Shown here: positions 50,365 through 59,126 of the stretch, piece after piece
Layout: each line of letters starts with the position of its first letter
How positions within the stretch are numbered: the first letter of the stretch is position 1
Source of the DNA: Brevundimonas sp. LM2
GTDB lineage: Bacteria > Pseudomonadota > Alphaproteobacteria > Caulobacterales > Caulobacteraceae
NCBI RefSeq assembly: GCF_002002865.1
Contig: NZ_CP019508.1
Location: forward strand, 372,001-436,000
Length of the DNA stretch: 64,000 bases
Direction: 5' to 3'
The notes under the pieces: generated by a model
Told to the model about the DNA's origin: nothing
Databases searched by the model: none
What the model saw: the letters and a program-made list of their open reading frames with translations, nothing else
Made by a program: the position numbers and the translations under genes

Positions 50365-53310
50365 ATGAGTCGCTTGAGTCTATTGTCCTGCAGCGCGATC
50401 GTCGCCTGCGCCGCATCCATCAGCGCGACGGCCTGCGCCCAGGACGCGCGTGAGTTCAGCATTCCGGCGGGTTCGCTGCGCGACGCGCTGAACTTGTTCG
50501 CGAGCCAGTCCGATAGGCAAATCTTCTTCTCCGGCGATTTGGTCGTGGGCCTTCGGACGGAGGGACTGAGCGGGCGATTTACGGCGCAGGACGCGCTCGC
50601 AAGGCTTCTGTCCGGGACTGGTCTGAGCCCGTCCGAGGTCCGCCCCGGCGTCATCTTCCTGAGGCGCGCCGGCACGGCCGGCCCGCGCGCGGAGGTCACC
50701 ACCCAGGTCGAGGACATCATCGTCACCGGCTCCTTGCTCAAGTCGTCCGGGCCCATGTCTTCGCCGGTGGTGACGCTCGACCGCGACGCCTTGGACGCTC
50801 GGGGGTTCGCAACAGTGGCGGAGGCGGTGACAGCCCTACCTCAAAACTACGCGGGCTCGGCGACGCCCGGCGTGCAGCTCGCCAATTCCGACCCTCAGGG
50901 CTCTAACAGGGTCGCCGCCACCGGAGTGAATCTGCGCGGTCTGGGACCGGCGTCCACGCTCGTCCTGGTGAACGGCAGGCGGATGGCGGGCACCGGCTTT
51001 CGGGGCGACTTCTCAGACATCTCGGCCATGCCCTCCGCGGCTGTGGAGCGTGTCGATGTCCTGCTCGACGGCGCCTCCGCCCTCTACGGCGCGGACGCGG
51101 TCGCCGGCGTCGTGAACGTCATCATGCGCCGGTCGTTCGACGGATTGGAGACCCGCGTGCGGGCGTCCGCGGCCGAAGGCGGGGCGGAGGATCTCGTCGC
51201 CTCCGCCGTCGGCGGTCGGTCCTGGTCTTCCGGGTCGGCCTACCTTGCCTATGAGTATCAGACGATCAATGCGTTGAACTCGCAGGACCGGCCCTACACC
51301 GCCGATGGAAATCTGCGGCCCTTCGGGGGGACGGATCGCCGCCTTACCTTCTCGGCCCCAGGCAATCTTGTCGTCTTCAACTCCGCCACCGCCTCCTATG
51401 TCTCCCAGTTCGCCATCCGACCGAATGCGTCAGGATCGGCGCAGAGCGCGGCGGACTTCGTCGCCGGAGCCGCAAACCTGCAAGCGCCGTCGTTGGGCGC
51501 TGATCTTCTGCCGGGGGTCGAACGCCAAGCGGCCTATGGCGCGGCGCGCCAACAGATCGGCGACCGGCTCGAGCTGACGGCTGATGCGCGGTACAACAAG
51601 CGCGACATCGAATACGCCGGGCCTGCGAGCATCGGCCTGATGACGGTCACGGCCGCCAACCCGTTTTTCATCTCTCCGACGGGCGCAGCGTCCCAGATGG
51701 TCGGATACTCCTTCGTCCGGGACCTGGGGAATCCGCGTCAGTCTCTGGGGTCGGAAAGCTTCGGTGTCACGGCCGGGGCAAGCTATGATCTCGGCGCCCG
51801 CTGGTCGGTCGAGAGCTATGTCTCGCTGGCCGGCGAAGAGGGGTCCGTCCGGGTTCCGGAACGGGTCAACACCCGGTTCCTGAACGAGGCGCTCGGGGTC
51901 ACACCGGACGATCCCACAACAGCCTATCGCGCGGCGCGGGATGGCTATTTCAATCCCTACGGCACAGGCACGGCGAACTCCGCGACCGTGCTCGACTTCA
52001 TCTCGAGCGGGTTTTCGGAAACCCACGACCGCAGCAGGGCCTCGTCCGCCAATCTTCTGGTGCAGGGGCCGATATTCGCCTTGCCGGGCGGCGACGTCCA
52101 ACTGGCGATCGGCGCCCAAGCGCGGCGCGAGACCTTTCAGGGCAGCAGCACGACCTTCTCTTCCACGCCGGCGCCGGTCTCCACCTCCACGCCAGAGCGG
52201 GCGCGCAATATCGATGCCGTCTTCGCCGAGGCCCGTATTCCGATCGTCGGCCCAGCCAATGCGAGGCCTGGCGTGCGCAGCCTCGAACTGTCGCTGGCGG
52301 GACGGTTCGAGGACTACAGCGACTTTGGCACGACCACCAATCCGAAGATTGGAATCACCTGGTCTCCCGTCGACGGTCTGGCAATGCGCAGTTCCTGGGG
52401 GACGTCCTTTCGCGCGGCCTCGCTGCCGCAGATCCAAGACAACCCGGCCATCTCGGCCACCTTTTTCGCGCGCGCCGACGGAAGCCGGGCCCTGGCCCTG
52501 CAGCTCGGTGGCGGCAATCCGGACCTGAAACCCGAGACGGCCGAGACCTTCACGGTCGGTGCGGACTTTCGCCGCCGCAACCGACTGACGCTGAGCGCCA
52601 ACTACTTCGATACCCGCTTCACCGACCGGATCGCCCGGCCGGTGGCGGAGAACCTGTCCGGTGTGCTTACCGATCCGAACCTGGTGAATTTCGTCACCCT
52701 CGTCCGCCCGGGCGACAACGCGGCGGATCTGGCCCTTGTCCAAAGCTACCTGAACCGGCCCGAGTTCACGGCCGGCGGCTTGTATCCCGCCACCAACTAT
52801 GCGGCGATCGTCGATGCGCGTTGGGTGAACACCGGGGCGGTCCGCGTCAGGGGGGTCGACCTCTCAGGGCGGGTTCCGACCGTGTTGGGCCTGGCGAATC
52901 TCTCGATCGACGGCTCGGCCTCCTACATCCTCGAATACGAGACCCGGAGCACCCCCACCGCCCCGGTCCGGGAGGTGTCGGGATTGATCGGCTTTCCCGT
53001 CAAGTTCCGCTCGAGGCTCGGCGCGACCTGGACCGACGGCGGGTTCGCCGCCAGCCTCCACTGGAACCATGTCGACGCCTATGAGGACCGCGCCAGCGTT
53101 CGCATCGACGCCTGGGACACCGCCGATGCCCAAGTGAGCTGGAACCCGGAGACGGGGGCTCTGGCGGGCTTGAGGATCAGCCTGACGGTCCAGAACCTTC
53201 TCGATGAAGACCCGCCGTTCTACAACGCCGCGAGCGGTTTCGGCTTCGATCCGGGTCAGGGCAGTCTTCTGGGCAGGGTCGTCGCGCTTCAACTGATCAA
53301 GCGCTGGTAG
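50365..53310 (+). CDS. TonB-dependent receptor with N-terminal STN signalling domain (lasso-peptide receptor)
   Basis: 981 residues. Signal peptide, then an STN domain (about residues 35-85: FSIPAGSLRDALNLFASQSDRQIFFS...LSGRFTAQDALARLLSGTGL), TonB box-like VEDIIVTGS, plug domain (GVNLRGLGPASTLVLVNGRRM, RVDVLLDGASALYGADAVAGVVNVI) and a large beta-barrel ending in a terminal aromatic-type strand (LGRVVALQLIKRW). In related loci this receptor is linked to lasso-peptide uptake and signalling through FecR/FecI. Isopeptidase gene follows after nine bases. Confidence 0.93.
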   Translation: MSRLSLLSCSAIVACAASISATACAQDAREFSIPAGSLRDALNLFASQSDRQIFFSGDLVVGLRTEGLSGRFTAQDALARLLSGTGLSPSEVRPGVIFLRRAGTAGPRAEVTTQVEDIIVTGSLLKSSGPMSSPVVTLDRDALDARGFATVAEAVTALPQNYAGSATPGVQLANSDPQGSNRVAATGVNLRGLGPASTLVLVNGRRMAGTGFRGDFSDISAMPSAAVERVDVLLDGASALYGADAVAGVVNVIMRRSFDGLETRVRASAAEGGAEDLVASAVGGRSWSSGSAYLAYEYQTINALNSQDRPYTADGNLRPFGGTDRRLTFSAPGNLVVFNSATASYVSQFAIRPNASGSAQSAADFVAGAANLQAPSLGADLLPGVERQAAYGAARQQIGDRLELTADARYNKRDIEYAGPASIGLMTVTAANPFFISPTGAASQMVGYSFVRDLGNPRQSLGSESFGVTAGASYDLGARWSVESYVSLAGEEGSVRVPERVNTRFLNEALGVTPDDPTTAYRAARDGYFNPYGTGTANSATVLDFISSGFSETHDRSRASSANLLVQGPIFALPGGDVQLAIGAQARRETFQGSSTTFSSTPAPVSTSTPERARNIDAVFAEARIPIVGPANARPGVRSLELSLAGRFEDYSDFGTTTNPKIGITWSPVDGLAMRSSWGTSFRAASLPQIQDNPAISATFFARADGSRALALQLGGGNPDLKPETAETFTVGADFRRRNRLTLSANYFDTRFTDRIARPVAENLSGVLTDPNLVNFVTLVRPGDNAADLALVQSYLNRPEFTAGGLYPATNYAAIVDARWVNTGAVRVRGVDLSGRVPTVLGLANLSIDGSASYILEYETRSTPTAPVREVSGLIGFPVKFRSRLGATWTDGGFAASLHWNHVDAYEDRASVRIDAWDTADAQVSWNPETGALAGLRISLTVQNLLDEDPPFYNAASGFGFDPGQGSLLGRVVALQLIKRW

Positions 53311-53319
53311 TCCGGTCCC

Positions 53320-55785
53320 ATGGTCCGGACCCTGTCCGCCCTGGCCGGGGCGTTGCTGGCGCTCATCTGCCTCGTCACGCCCGTGTTCCCGCAGGATCGG
53401 GGCGTCACGGTCGAGGATGTCGTTGGACTGGAGGCATTTGGCCGCGCAGCCATCTCGCCGGACGGGCGCTGGGCCATCTATGAGAAACGGGGTCCCTACG
53501 ACAGCGCGACGCGGTTCGATCTGGGCCAGCGTGCGCCCTGGACGGTCACCGACCTTTGGCTCGTGGATCTGCGGCGCCCGAACGCCGCGTCCGAGCGGCT
53601 TCTCCCAGGCGAAGGCCCCGGTCTTCTACGTGGGTCCTGGTCGCCGTCGGGCGCTCGCGTCCTGATCTACCGCTTCACCGGCGCCCGGCTTGAGGTCGGC
53701 ATCGTCACGATGGCCGATCGGTCCGTACTATGGACGGGGCTGACGCCGGAGATGCCGCAGATGGGGGCGGTCGCCGAATGGCGTGGCGACGAAGAGGTTG
53801 TCGTCATGGCCCGTCGCGACGGCGACCTCCCGTGGCTCCTGAGGTACTACAGCGCCGGCCAGACCCGGACCGCGCAGGCCTGGGCGCGGACGGCATCGGG
53901 CCAGGAGCCGTCACGTACGGTCATCGACACGGCAAACCGCCTTCCCGTGGCAGAAGACGCCGGCAGCCTGCAGACCCTAGTTCTGGTCGACGCCACGACG
54001 GGCAAGGGTCGCCCTTTGTTTGAAGGCGTCATCGTGGATTTCGCCCTCTCCCCCGACGGCGGCCGGGCCGCCGTGATCGAGGGGGTCGCTCCGCGGTCGC
54101 TGCCCGCAGATGCGATCTCCCAATCGGAGGTTCCGTGGTTGCAGCGGCTTGTACTCATCGACCTTGACCGGGCCGTGAGGATCGCACCGGATGCAGACTT
54201 CGAAGTGGCCCCGCACCTGCTGCGATGGTCGCCGCAGGGTAACGCCGTCCTGGTCTGGGGCCGGACGAGCGGAAAGTCATGGGGCGACGGCGATCTCCGA
54301 ACAGTCAGCCGGAACGGCGCGGTGACTACCGTGGATCGCCACGGGCTGGATCCGACCCCTGGACGGGCGATCGACCTCGTGACGGGGGTCCGCGCCGACT
54401 GGCTGGGATCCGTCCCGGTCCTGTTCGCCAGCCCGCCGGGGAGCGGCCGCCGGGACTGGTACGCGCTTCCGCGAGACAGCGACGCCCGGTCCCTGACATC
54501 GATGATGGCGGCCCCGCCGGATCAGATCGCCGCCGTGGCCGACGACGCCTTCCGGGTCATCGCCGATGGCGCCGCCTGGCGTGTCACCCGGTCTGGCGCC
54601 CGGCGAGAGACGCCGACCGATGCGGCGCTGAAGGCCGTCATTCCTTATGACGTCGAAGCCCCGTTCAGGCTGCGGGTCAACGCCGCACCGCGCCAGCCCT
54701 GGATGACAGCCCTGACCCCAAACGGCGGAGTCGATATCCTCACGGACGCCAGGATCCAGGCGCTCGGGGTCGGAGGCGGCGAACCTCTCGATCTGATGGC
54801 GAGTTCGCCCTCCGCCGCGCTCGTGCTGAAGCGCACCGGAGTGTCGGAGGCGCTCTTGCTTCTCACGCCGGGTGAGGCGCGCACGCTCGACCGCGTCAAC
54901 GTCGGCCTTAGGGAAGTCGCCCTGCCCACGCCGACGCCGATCGACCATCTAGATGCGTCCGGCCGCCCGACGCGAAGCTGGCTGTTCCGGCCGCCTTTGG
55001 GGTCCGGCCAGAAGATCAGGGGGATCATCGTGTCCCTCTATCCCGGGTCAGCCAGTCGCGGCGCCTGGTCCGGTCCCCTCGGTCTGATCTATGGCGTTAG
55101 ACCGGCCATACTCGTCGGAGACGGCTATGCCGTCCTCAGCGCCTCGATCCCAGGAAGCGAGTACGGCGATGATCCAGCGGACTACTTCACCCGCAGCGTC
55201 GATCTGGCGTTCGAGGCCGCAGTCGCGGCCCATCCGGAACTCCCGGCCGACCGGGCCGCGATTTTCGGGCACAGTTTCGGAGCCTACGCGGCGCTCGCGG
55301 TCGCCACGCGATCGAGCCGATACCGAACCTACATCGCCTGGGCGGCGACCACGGACATGTTCGGGGCCTGGGGAGAGTTCACTCCGGCCAACCGCGCCGC
55401 GCCCGAAGAAGGGTTCATGATGCTCAACCAGCAGGGGTGGGTCGAAACCGGCCAGGCCGGACTCGGCGAGCCGCCGTTCGACGCCAGCGAACGCTATGCG
55501 AAAGCGAGCCCCTGGCTGGCGGCGGATCGGGTCAGAAATCCGGTCCTGTTGATCACGGCCGATATGGATTTCGTGACGACGTCGCAATCGGAACGGATGT
55601 TCAGCGCCTTGAGCCGGCTGGGCGGTCGGGCCCGCCTCGTCACCTACTGGGGCGAGGAGCATTTCAACTGGAGCCCGGCCAACATCCGTGACCTCTACGG
55701 GCAGATCTTCGACTGGCTCGAGACAACCCTCGACGCCGGGGACACTACCGTGACAAAGCCTCGAACCGCTGAGTCCACACCCTGA
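53320..55785 (+). CDS. Lasso-peptide isopeptidase (secreted prolyl-oligopeptidase-family hydrolase)
   Basis: 821 residues. Signal peptide (ALICLVTPVFPQD) indicates periplasmic location. A beta-propeller-like N-terminal part (GLEAFGRAAISPDGRWAIYEKRG) is followed by an alpha/beta-hydrolase with GHSFGAYAAL (Ser652), an Asp in TADMDF (Asp748 or 750) and a His in WGEEHFNW (His781). Enzymes of this type (AtxE-like) open the macrolactam bond of the cognate lasso peptide. Its gene end overlaps the convergent cyclase gene by 41 bp. A generic peptidase is less likely given the neighbours. Confidence 0.9.
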   Translation: MVRTLSALAGALLALICLVTPVFPQDRGVTVEDVVGLEAFGRAAISPDGRWAIYEKRGPYDSATRFDLGQRAPWTVTDLWLVDLRRPNAASERLLPGEGPGLLRGSWSPSGARVLIYRFTGARLEVGIVTMADRSVLWTGLTPEMPQMGAVAEWRGDEEVVVMARRDGDLPWLLRYYSAGQTRTAQAWARTASGQEPSRTVIDTANRLPVAEDAGSLQTLVLVDATTGKGRPLFEGVIVDFALSPDGGRAAVIEGVAPRSLPADAISQSEVPWLQRLVLIDLDRAVRIAPDADFEVAPHLLRWSPQGNAVLVWGRTSGKSWGDGDLRTVSRNGAVTTVDRHGLDPTPGRAIDLVTGVRADWLGSVPVLFASPPGSGRRDWYALPRDSDARSLTSMMAAPPDQIAAVADDAFRVIADGAAWRVTRSGARRETPTDAALKAVIPYDVEAPFRLRVNAAPRQPWMTALTPNGGVDILTDARIQALGVGGGEPLDLMASSPSAALVLKRTGVSEALLLLTPGEARTLDRVNVGLREVALPTPTPIDHLDASGRPTRSWLFRPPLGSGQKIRGIIVSLYPGSASRGAWSGPLGLIYGVRPAILVGDGYAVLSASIPGSEYGDDPADYFTRSVDLAFEAAVAAHPELPADRAAIFGHSFGAYAALAVATRSSRYRTYIAWAATTDMFGAWGEFTPANRAAPEEGFMMLNQQGWVETGQAGLGEPPFDASERYAKASPWLAADRVRNPVLLITADMDFVTTSQSERMFSALSRLGGRARLVTYWGEEHFNWSPANIRDLYGQIFDWLETTLDAGDTTVTKPRTAESTP

Positions 55786-57505
55786 GCCAGCCTTCGAAGG
55801 CTGCGGCCCGAATGATCGCGCCGAACTGGCCCTTCCACATCAGGGCTTCTTCAGTGAGCGCCGCCTCCGTTCGGGCGCGATCGATCAGACCGGACGCCGC
55901 GAGCCTTCCGTCGAGAAGCCAGGGACGGAGGACGTCGAGGCTGGAAAGCACCATCCGGCCATAGATGCGGGTCATGTCACCCTTGGACCGGCGCTCGGCG
56001 ATCAGCGCGGGGAGTCGGTCCGCGAACGCCCGGCGGACCAGACCGCGGTCGCGCCCGCCGATCGTCAGCAAGGCGGTGGGGATCGCCAGACAGGCCTCGA
56101 TGACGGGCTGGGCGCAGAACGGGTGACGGACGTCGATGGTTTCCGTCAGGAGAGACGGACCGTGGCGCGACACGCTGTCAATCACGCCGGCGATCTGTCG
56201 GATCTTGGCAGGACCGAATGCCTCGCTGCCGGCGAGCCAGGGATGGGACAACGTTGGAGCTTCTTCCCGGCTTGGGAGCAGGGTGTCGTCACGCAACAGA
56301 CTGAACCCCTGTTGCCGGGTATCCCGCCGGGCGCGCTGGATCATGGTCCAGACCGAGACCTCGTTGCGTGCGGCGAGACGGGCGACATCCTTCGAAAGAA
56401 GAGCGCGCCACCCCTGTCCTTTCCAGAGATCGGTGAACACATCAGGACTGGCGTTCTGTAGAAAGATGGAATCGCCGCCCTTTCCGGTCATCAGGGCCGA
56501 CCCGCCGGCGCCGGCGACCCGTCGGGCCCACTCCAGGTCATGATGGACGTCGAGCGCATTTAATCCTGGACGAAAGTCCCCCGAAATCTGCTCGAGGAGC
56601 GGCTCGGTCAGAGTGCCTGTAGCGTGCGGCGCGAACGTCGGTGATATCCCCAGTGTCTGGGCCAGCGCGTGCACGTAGACCCGCTCATCGGCCTCCTGTG
56701 TCGCCCCGTAGGCGTTCAGCCAAAGCGCGATAGGGACCTCGGCTCTGCGCACCAGACTTGCGGCGACGGTGCTGGAATCCAGTCCTCCTGACACCTCCGC
56801 CGCCAGTGATCCGTCGAGGCCGGCAAGGCCCGCGACGGCGTCGTCAACGGCCGTCGTCAAGGTCTCGATAGCCTCGTCGAGCGTCCAGCGGCGCGACAGG
56901 CTCCGCCGTGCGAAGTCCGAGGGCGTCCAGACCGTGGCCGCAGAAGAGGCGAGCGGCAGGGGCTGGACGGTTCCCGGCGCAACCGTGACGGGGCCGTCCA
57001 TCAACAGCCAGTCCGCAGAACTCATGGGGTCGCGCATGGCCAAACCGAGCCTGTCGTGGTTTGGACACCACCGGATCGCCAGACCTGCAGGGAGCCAGTC
57101 AGGCACGCTCGACGCCACGACCAGAAGTCCATCCTGTTCCCAGGCGACACACTCCAGGGCGCCTGACGGATCACGAAGGAGGGATCGGGCCTGTCCGTCG
57201 GCCGCGAGTTGTACGCCCACAAAGCGTCCCCAGAACCGCGCCATCAGTTTGCGCTCGTAGTCCCACGGATCATTCCGTTCGGTTGGAGGGAACTCGGGCC
57301 TTCGCCGATGAAGAACATCCCCAACGAGGGTCCAAGATCCCACCGCCAGCCGGTTGGGCCGATGCGGGCCAGCGAGGCCGAGCCACGCCGCTGTGCTCAG
57401 TTCCACGACGGCCCATCCGGCGTTTTCGCAGCGGCGGCGAAGATCGGCCGACAGAGCCTTGGCGGCGGTTTGAGAGGACGCGCTGATGAGAACGTAGCGA
57501 CCCAT
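55745..57505 (-). CDS. Lasso-peptide cyclase (asparagine-synthetase-like, C protein)
   Basis: 586 residues from ATG 57505, which overlaps the stop of the upstream B gene (TGATG). The N-terminal glutaminase-like domain lacks the catalytic Cys2 (MGRYVLIS), as in lasso cyclases. The synthetase domain shows LAAEVSGGLDSSTVAASLVRR (PP-loop SGGxDSS), LMTGKGGDSIF and later RRAFADRLPALIAERRSKGDM. It adenylates the acceptor Asp/Glu of the core and closes the ring on the N-terminal amine. A longer in-frame start lies inside the B gene and is rejected. Confidence 0.92.
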   Translation of the reverse strand: MGRYVLISASSQTAAKALSADLRRRCENAGWAVVELSTAAWLGLAGPHRPNRLAVGSWTLVGDVLHRRRPEFPPTERNDPWDYERKLMARFWGRFVGVQLAADGQARSLLRDPSGALECVAWEQDGLLVVASSVPDWLPAGLAIRWCPNHDRLGLAMRDPMSSADWLLMDGPVTVAPGTVQPLPLASSAATVWTPSDFARRSLSRRWTLDEAIETLTTAVDDAVAGLAGLDGSLAAEVSGGLDSSTVAASLVRRAEVPIALWLNAYGATQEADERVYVHALAQTLGISPTFAPHATGTLTEPLLEQISGDFRPGLNALDVHHDLEWARRVAGAGGSALMTGKGGDSIFLQNASPDVFTDLWKGQGWRALLSKDVARLAARNEVSVWTMIQRARRDTRQQGFSLLRDDTLLPSREEAPTLSHPWLAGSEAFGPAKIRQIAGVIDSVSRHGPSLLTETIDVRHPFCAQPVIEACLAIPTALLTIGGRDRGLVRRAFADRLPALIAERRSKGDMTRIYGRMVLSSLDVLRPWLLDGRLAASGLIDRARTEAALTEEALMWKGQFGAIIRAAAFEGWLRVWTQRFEALSR

Positions 57506-58146
57506 CAGGCGACCATGATCGGCGTATAGCTCCGGACCCGCTCCAGACTGTCGCCTACGAGGAGGTCCTCGACCTGGATCCAGCAGTGCGCCGCGAACGG
57601 CCAGGTTCTGACCCCGAAGATCCAGTCGGATGCGATCCCGTGAGAACGAAGAAGGCGCTTCAGAAGAAAACCGCGCTGGAGACATTCGCCCTCGAACGGC
57701 GTCCAGGGGAGGGCCGCGCGATAGTCCGCGAGCACCGTCGTCAGATCGGACTTCCGGGCGTCCGACCTTGGGCCGACCTCCACGGCCGCGGTCAGTTGCG
57801 CCAAGGTCTTGCGATGGAAGACCACGGTCGAAACGAGGAGATGGGCCAGGGCAAGGGAGACGGGCGCGGCGTCGGTTGAGCCGGCAGACCGCGGCGCTTC
57901 ATGCGAGGCCAGAACAGGTGTTCGAGGCGCGCGCAGAGGGCGGTCGGTCTGGACGATACCGTGGGTCTTGAGTTCTATCGCGAGGTCGTCGTCGTCGATC
58001 GCGATGCGGCCCGCGTCCTCAAGCCTGACAACGGAGCCAGCGCCCAGCAGACAGCTGTACGTGTCGGCGGCGACGTCGAGCATGATCAGATCGTCACCCA
58101 CCCGGGCGAAATGAATGCCGTCGCGCGGCCAGAGATGTGTGGGCAT
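57505..58146 (-). CDS. Lasso-peptide leader peptidase with fused recognition domain (B protein)
   Basis: 213 residues from ATG 58146; the frame is open further upstream but that stretch is an intergenic hairpin. Residues 1-80 are a PqqD-like recognition element (FARVGDDLIMLDVAADTYSCLLG, DLAIELKTHGIV). The C-terminal half is a transglutaminase-like protease: TPFEGECLQRGFLLKRLLRSHG (Cys155), FAAHCWIQVEDLLVGDS (His187 and a following Asp). It binds the leader and cuts after it so the cyclase can act. B1 and B2 functions are fused, as in proteobacterial loci. Confidence 0.92.
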   Translation of the reverse strand: MPTHLWPRDGIHFARVGDDLIMLDVAADTYSCLLGAGSVVRLEDAGRIAIDDDDLAIELKTHGIVQTDRPLRAPRTPVLASHEAPRSAGSTDAAPVSLALAHLLVSTVVFHRKTLAQLTAAVEVGPRSDARKSDLTTVLADYRAALPWTPFEGECLQRGFLLKRLLRSHGIASDWIFGVRTWPFAAHCWIQVEDLLVGDSLERVRSYTPIMVA

Positions 58147-58162
58147 TTTCTGTACGACCGGT

Positions 58163-58188
58163 GTGGGCGGCGGTGAGCCGCCGCCCAC
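58163..58188 (-). promoter_or_regulatory. Strong hairpin between precursor and B genes
   Basis: Perfect 11-bp GC-rich stem (GTGGGCGGCGG/CCGCCGCCCAC) with a 4-base loop, 8 bases past the precursor stop and 16 bases before the B start. No T-run follows on the transcribed strand, so it is more likely an mRNA stabiliser or partial terminator that keeps precursor mRNA in excess over enzyme mRNA. Confidence 0.7.
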
Positions 58189-58196
58189 GTTTTCGT

Positions 58197-58316
58197 TCAG
58201 CCGAGGGCCAGCGGGCGGGGGAACACGCCCATCTCGGTGTCTTCGCCCTGGATGTTGTCCCGCGTCAGAGCCTTGGCGCTGCCGAAGCTGACGAGGCGCA
58301 GTTTGGTCGTCTTCAT
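58197..58316 (-). CDS. Lasso-peptide precursor (A), 39 residues
   Basis: Leader of 19 residues containing LVSFGSAKALTR, with Thr at position -2 and Arg at -1 as in astexin-type leaders, then a 20-residue predicted core DNIQGEDTEMGVFPRPLALG. The core starts with Asp, and Asp7 or Glu9 could close a 7- or 9-residue ring. A core starting at the internal Gly would have no Asp/Glu at positions 7-9, so that choice fails. AAGGAG lies eight bases before the ATG. It sits directly upstream of B and C and is too short for normal gene calling. Core start is predicted, not shown. Confidence 0.82.
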   Translation of the reverse strand: MKTTKLRLVSFGSAKALTRDNIQGEDTEMGVFPRPLALG

Positions 58317-58386
58317 CTCAGTCTCTCCTTGGTTGATCGCCACGGCTGTGGCGCAACCAGTGAGCGCGCAGATCGGTCAGCTGCAA

Positions 58387-58411
58387 AGCTATATCTGGAG
58401 TATATTTGAGC
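58387..58411. promoter_or_regulatory. AT-rich dyad upstream of the lasso precursor
   Basis: AGCTATATCTGGAGTATATTTGAGC in otherwise GC-rich DNA, with flanking AGCT and TATA half-sites and a TATACT-like -10 on the minus strand (58404-58399). It lies between the XRE regulator gene and the precursor, so it is a likely promoter/operator for precursor expression. Confidence 0.4.
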
Positions 58412-58897
58412 TCAGCGTCCTGGCTTGGGTCGCTTGGCGCGCAGATTCGCCGAGCCTTTCTCGATCCAGTCCTGGGCCGGATCCCCGTCACGCAGCGCCT
58501 TGGCGAGCTCCTCGAACAGTCGGACGATGGCGGTGATGATGGTCCGGCTGTCGAGGTTGCGGATGTCATCGCCGAGAAGGTGGTCGAACTGCTCCAGTCC
58601 GATCGTATAGATGGAGCCCATCTGGTTTTCTGCGCACCGTCTGGCGTGCTCGGGCGATCCGATAGCAACCGCCATGAGGATCGCTTGGGCGTCGCTTCGC
58701 GTCGCGGCGGCGAAGCGGTGGATGTAGTCGAGGTTGAGACGGGTTTCTCCGGCCTCAAAGCGGGCATAGGTCCGGATGGCGATCCGCATGGCCGCAGCCG
58801 TCTCCGCCTTCGTCATCCGGCGGTAGCGGCGCAACGACTTCAGGGTCGCCGAGAGCAGCGCGCCATCGTCTGGAAGTTCCGGGTCTTCTCCACTCAT
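58412..58897 (-). CDS. XRE-family HTH regulator of the lasso locus
   Basis: 161 residues. Helix-turn-helix LKSLRRYRRMTKAETAAAMRIAIRTYARFEAGETRLNLDYIHRFAAATRSD at the N-terminus, followed by a helical C-terminal region (GSIYTIGLEQFDHLLGDDIRNLDSRTIITAIVRLFEELAKAL). It is immediately upstream of the precursor gene on the same strand with 95 bases between, which hold an AT-rich dyad. Likely controls precursor/biosynthesis genes, while the FecI/FecR pair controls the receptor side. Confidence 0.85.
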   Translation of the reverse strand: MSGEDPELPDDGALLSATLKSLRRYRRMTKAETAAAMRIAIRTYARFEAGETRLNLDYIHRFAAATRSDAQAILMAVAIGSPEHARRCAENQMGSIYTIGLEQFDHLLGDDIRNLDSRTIITAIVRLFEELAKALRDGDPAQDWIEKGSANLRAKRPKPGR

Positions 58898-59126
58898 CCG
58901 CGCATACCCTTCCGTCCTCTGAAGTAGAATCAGTCCGGCTTCTGATCAACGATCACGTGTGCGGCTGCGAAAGCAAACAGGAAAATCGGCCACATATCGG
59001 CATGTTTTGCAGCGCCTCCTGACCGAGGTTCGGACGATTTGCGACCGAGACGGATCGCCCGTGGCTGCAACTCATTGGCGAGGCGTGGGCAGGCGCCATA
59101 GTGGGCGTTTGCCATCGGAGCTCACC

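Noticed and set aside
57505..58188. Longer B protein starting at 58188
   Set aside because: The extra residues are encoded by the 11-bp intergenic hairpin and have no homology-like pattern; ATG 58146 starts at the recognition domain.
58197..58316. Lasso core beginning at the internal Gly (GEDTEM...)
   Set aside because: Position -2 would be Ile rather than Thr, and no Asp or Glu would fall at ring positions 7-9.
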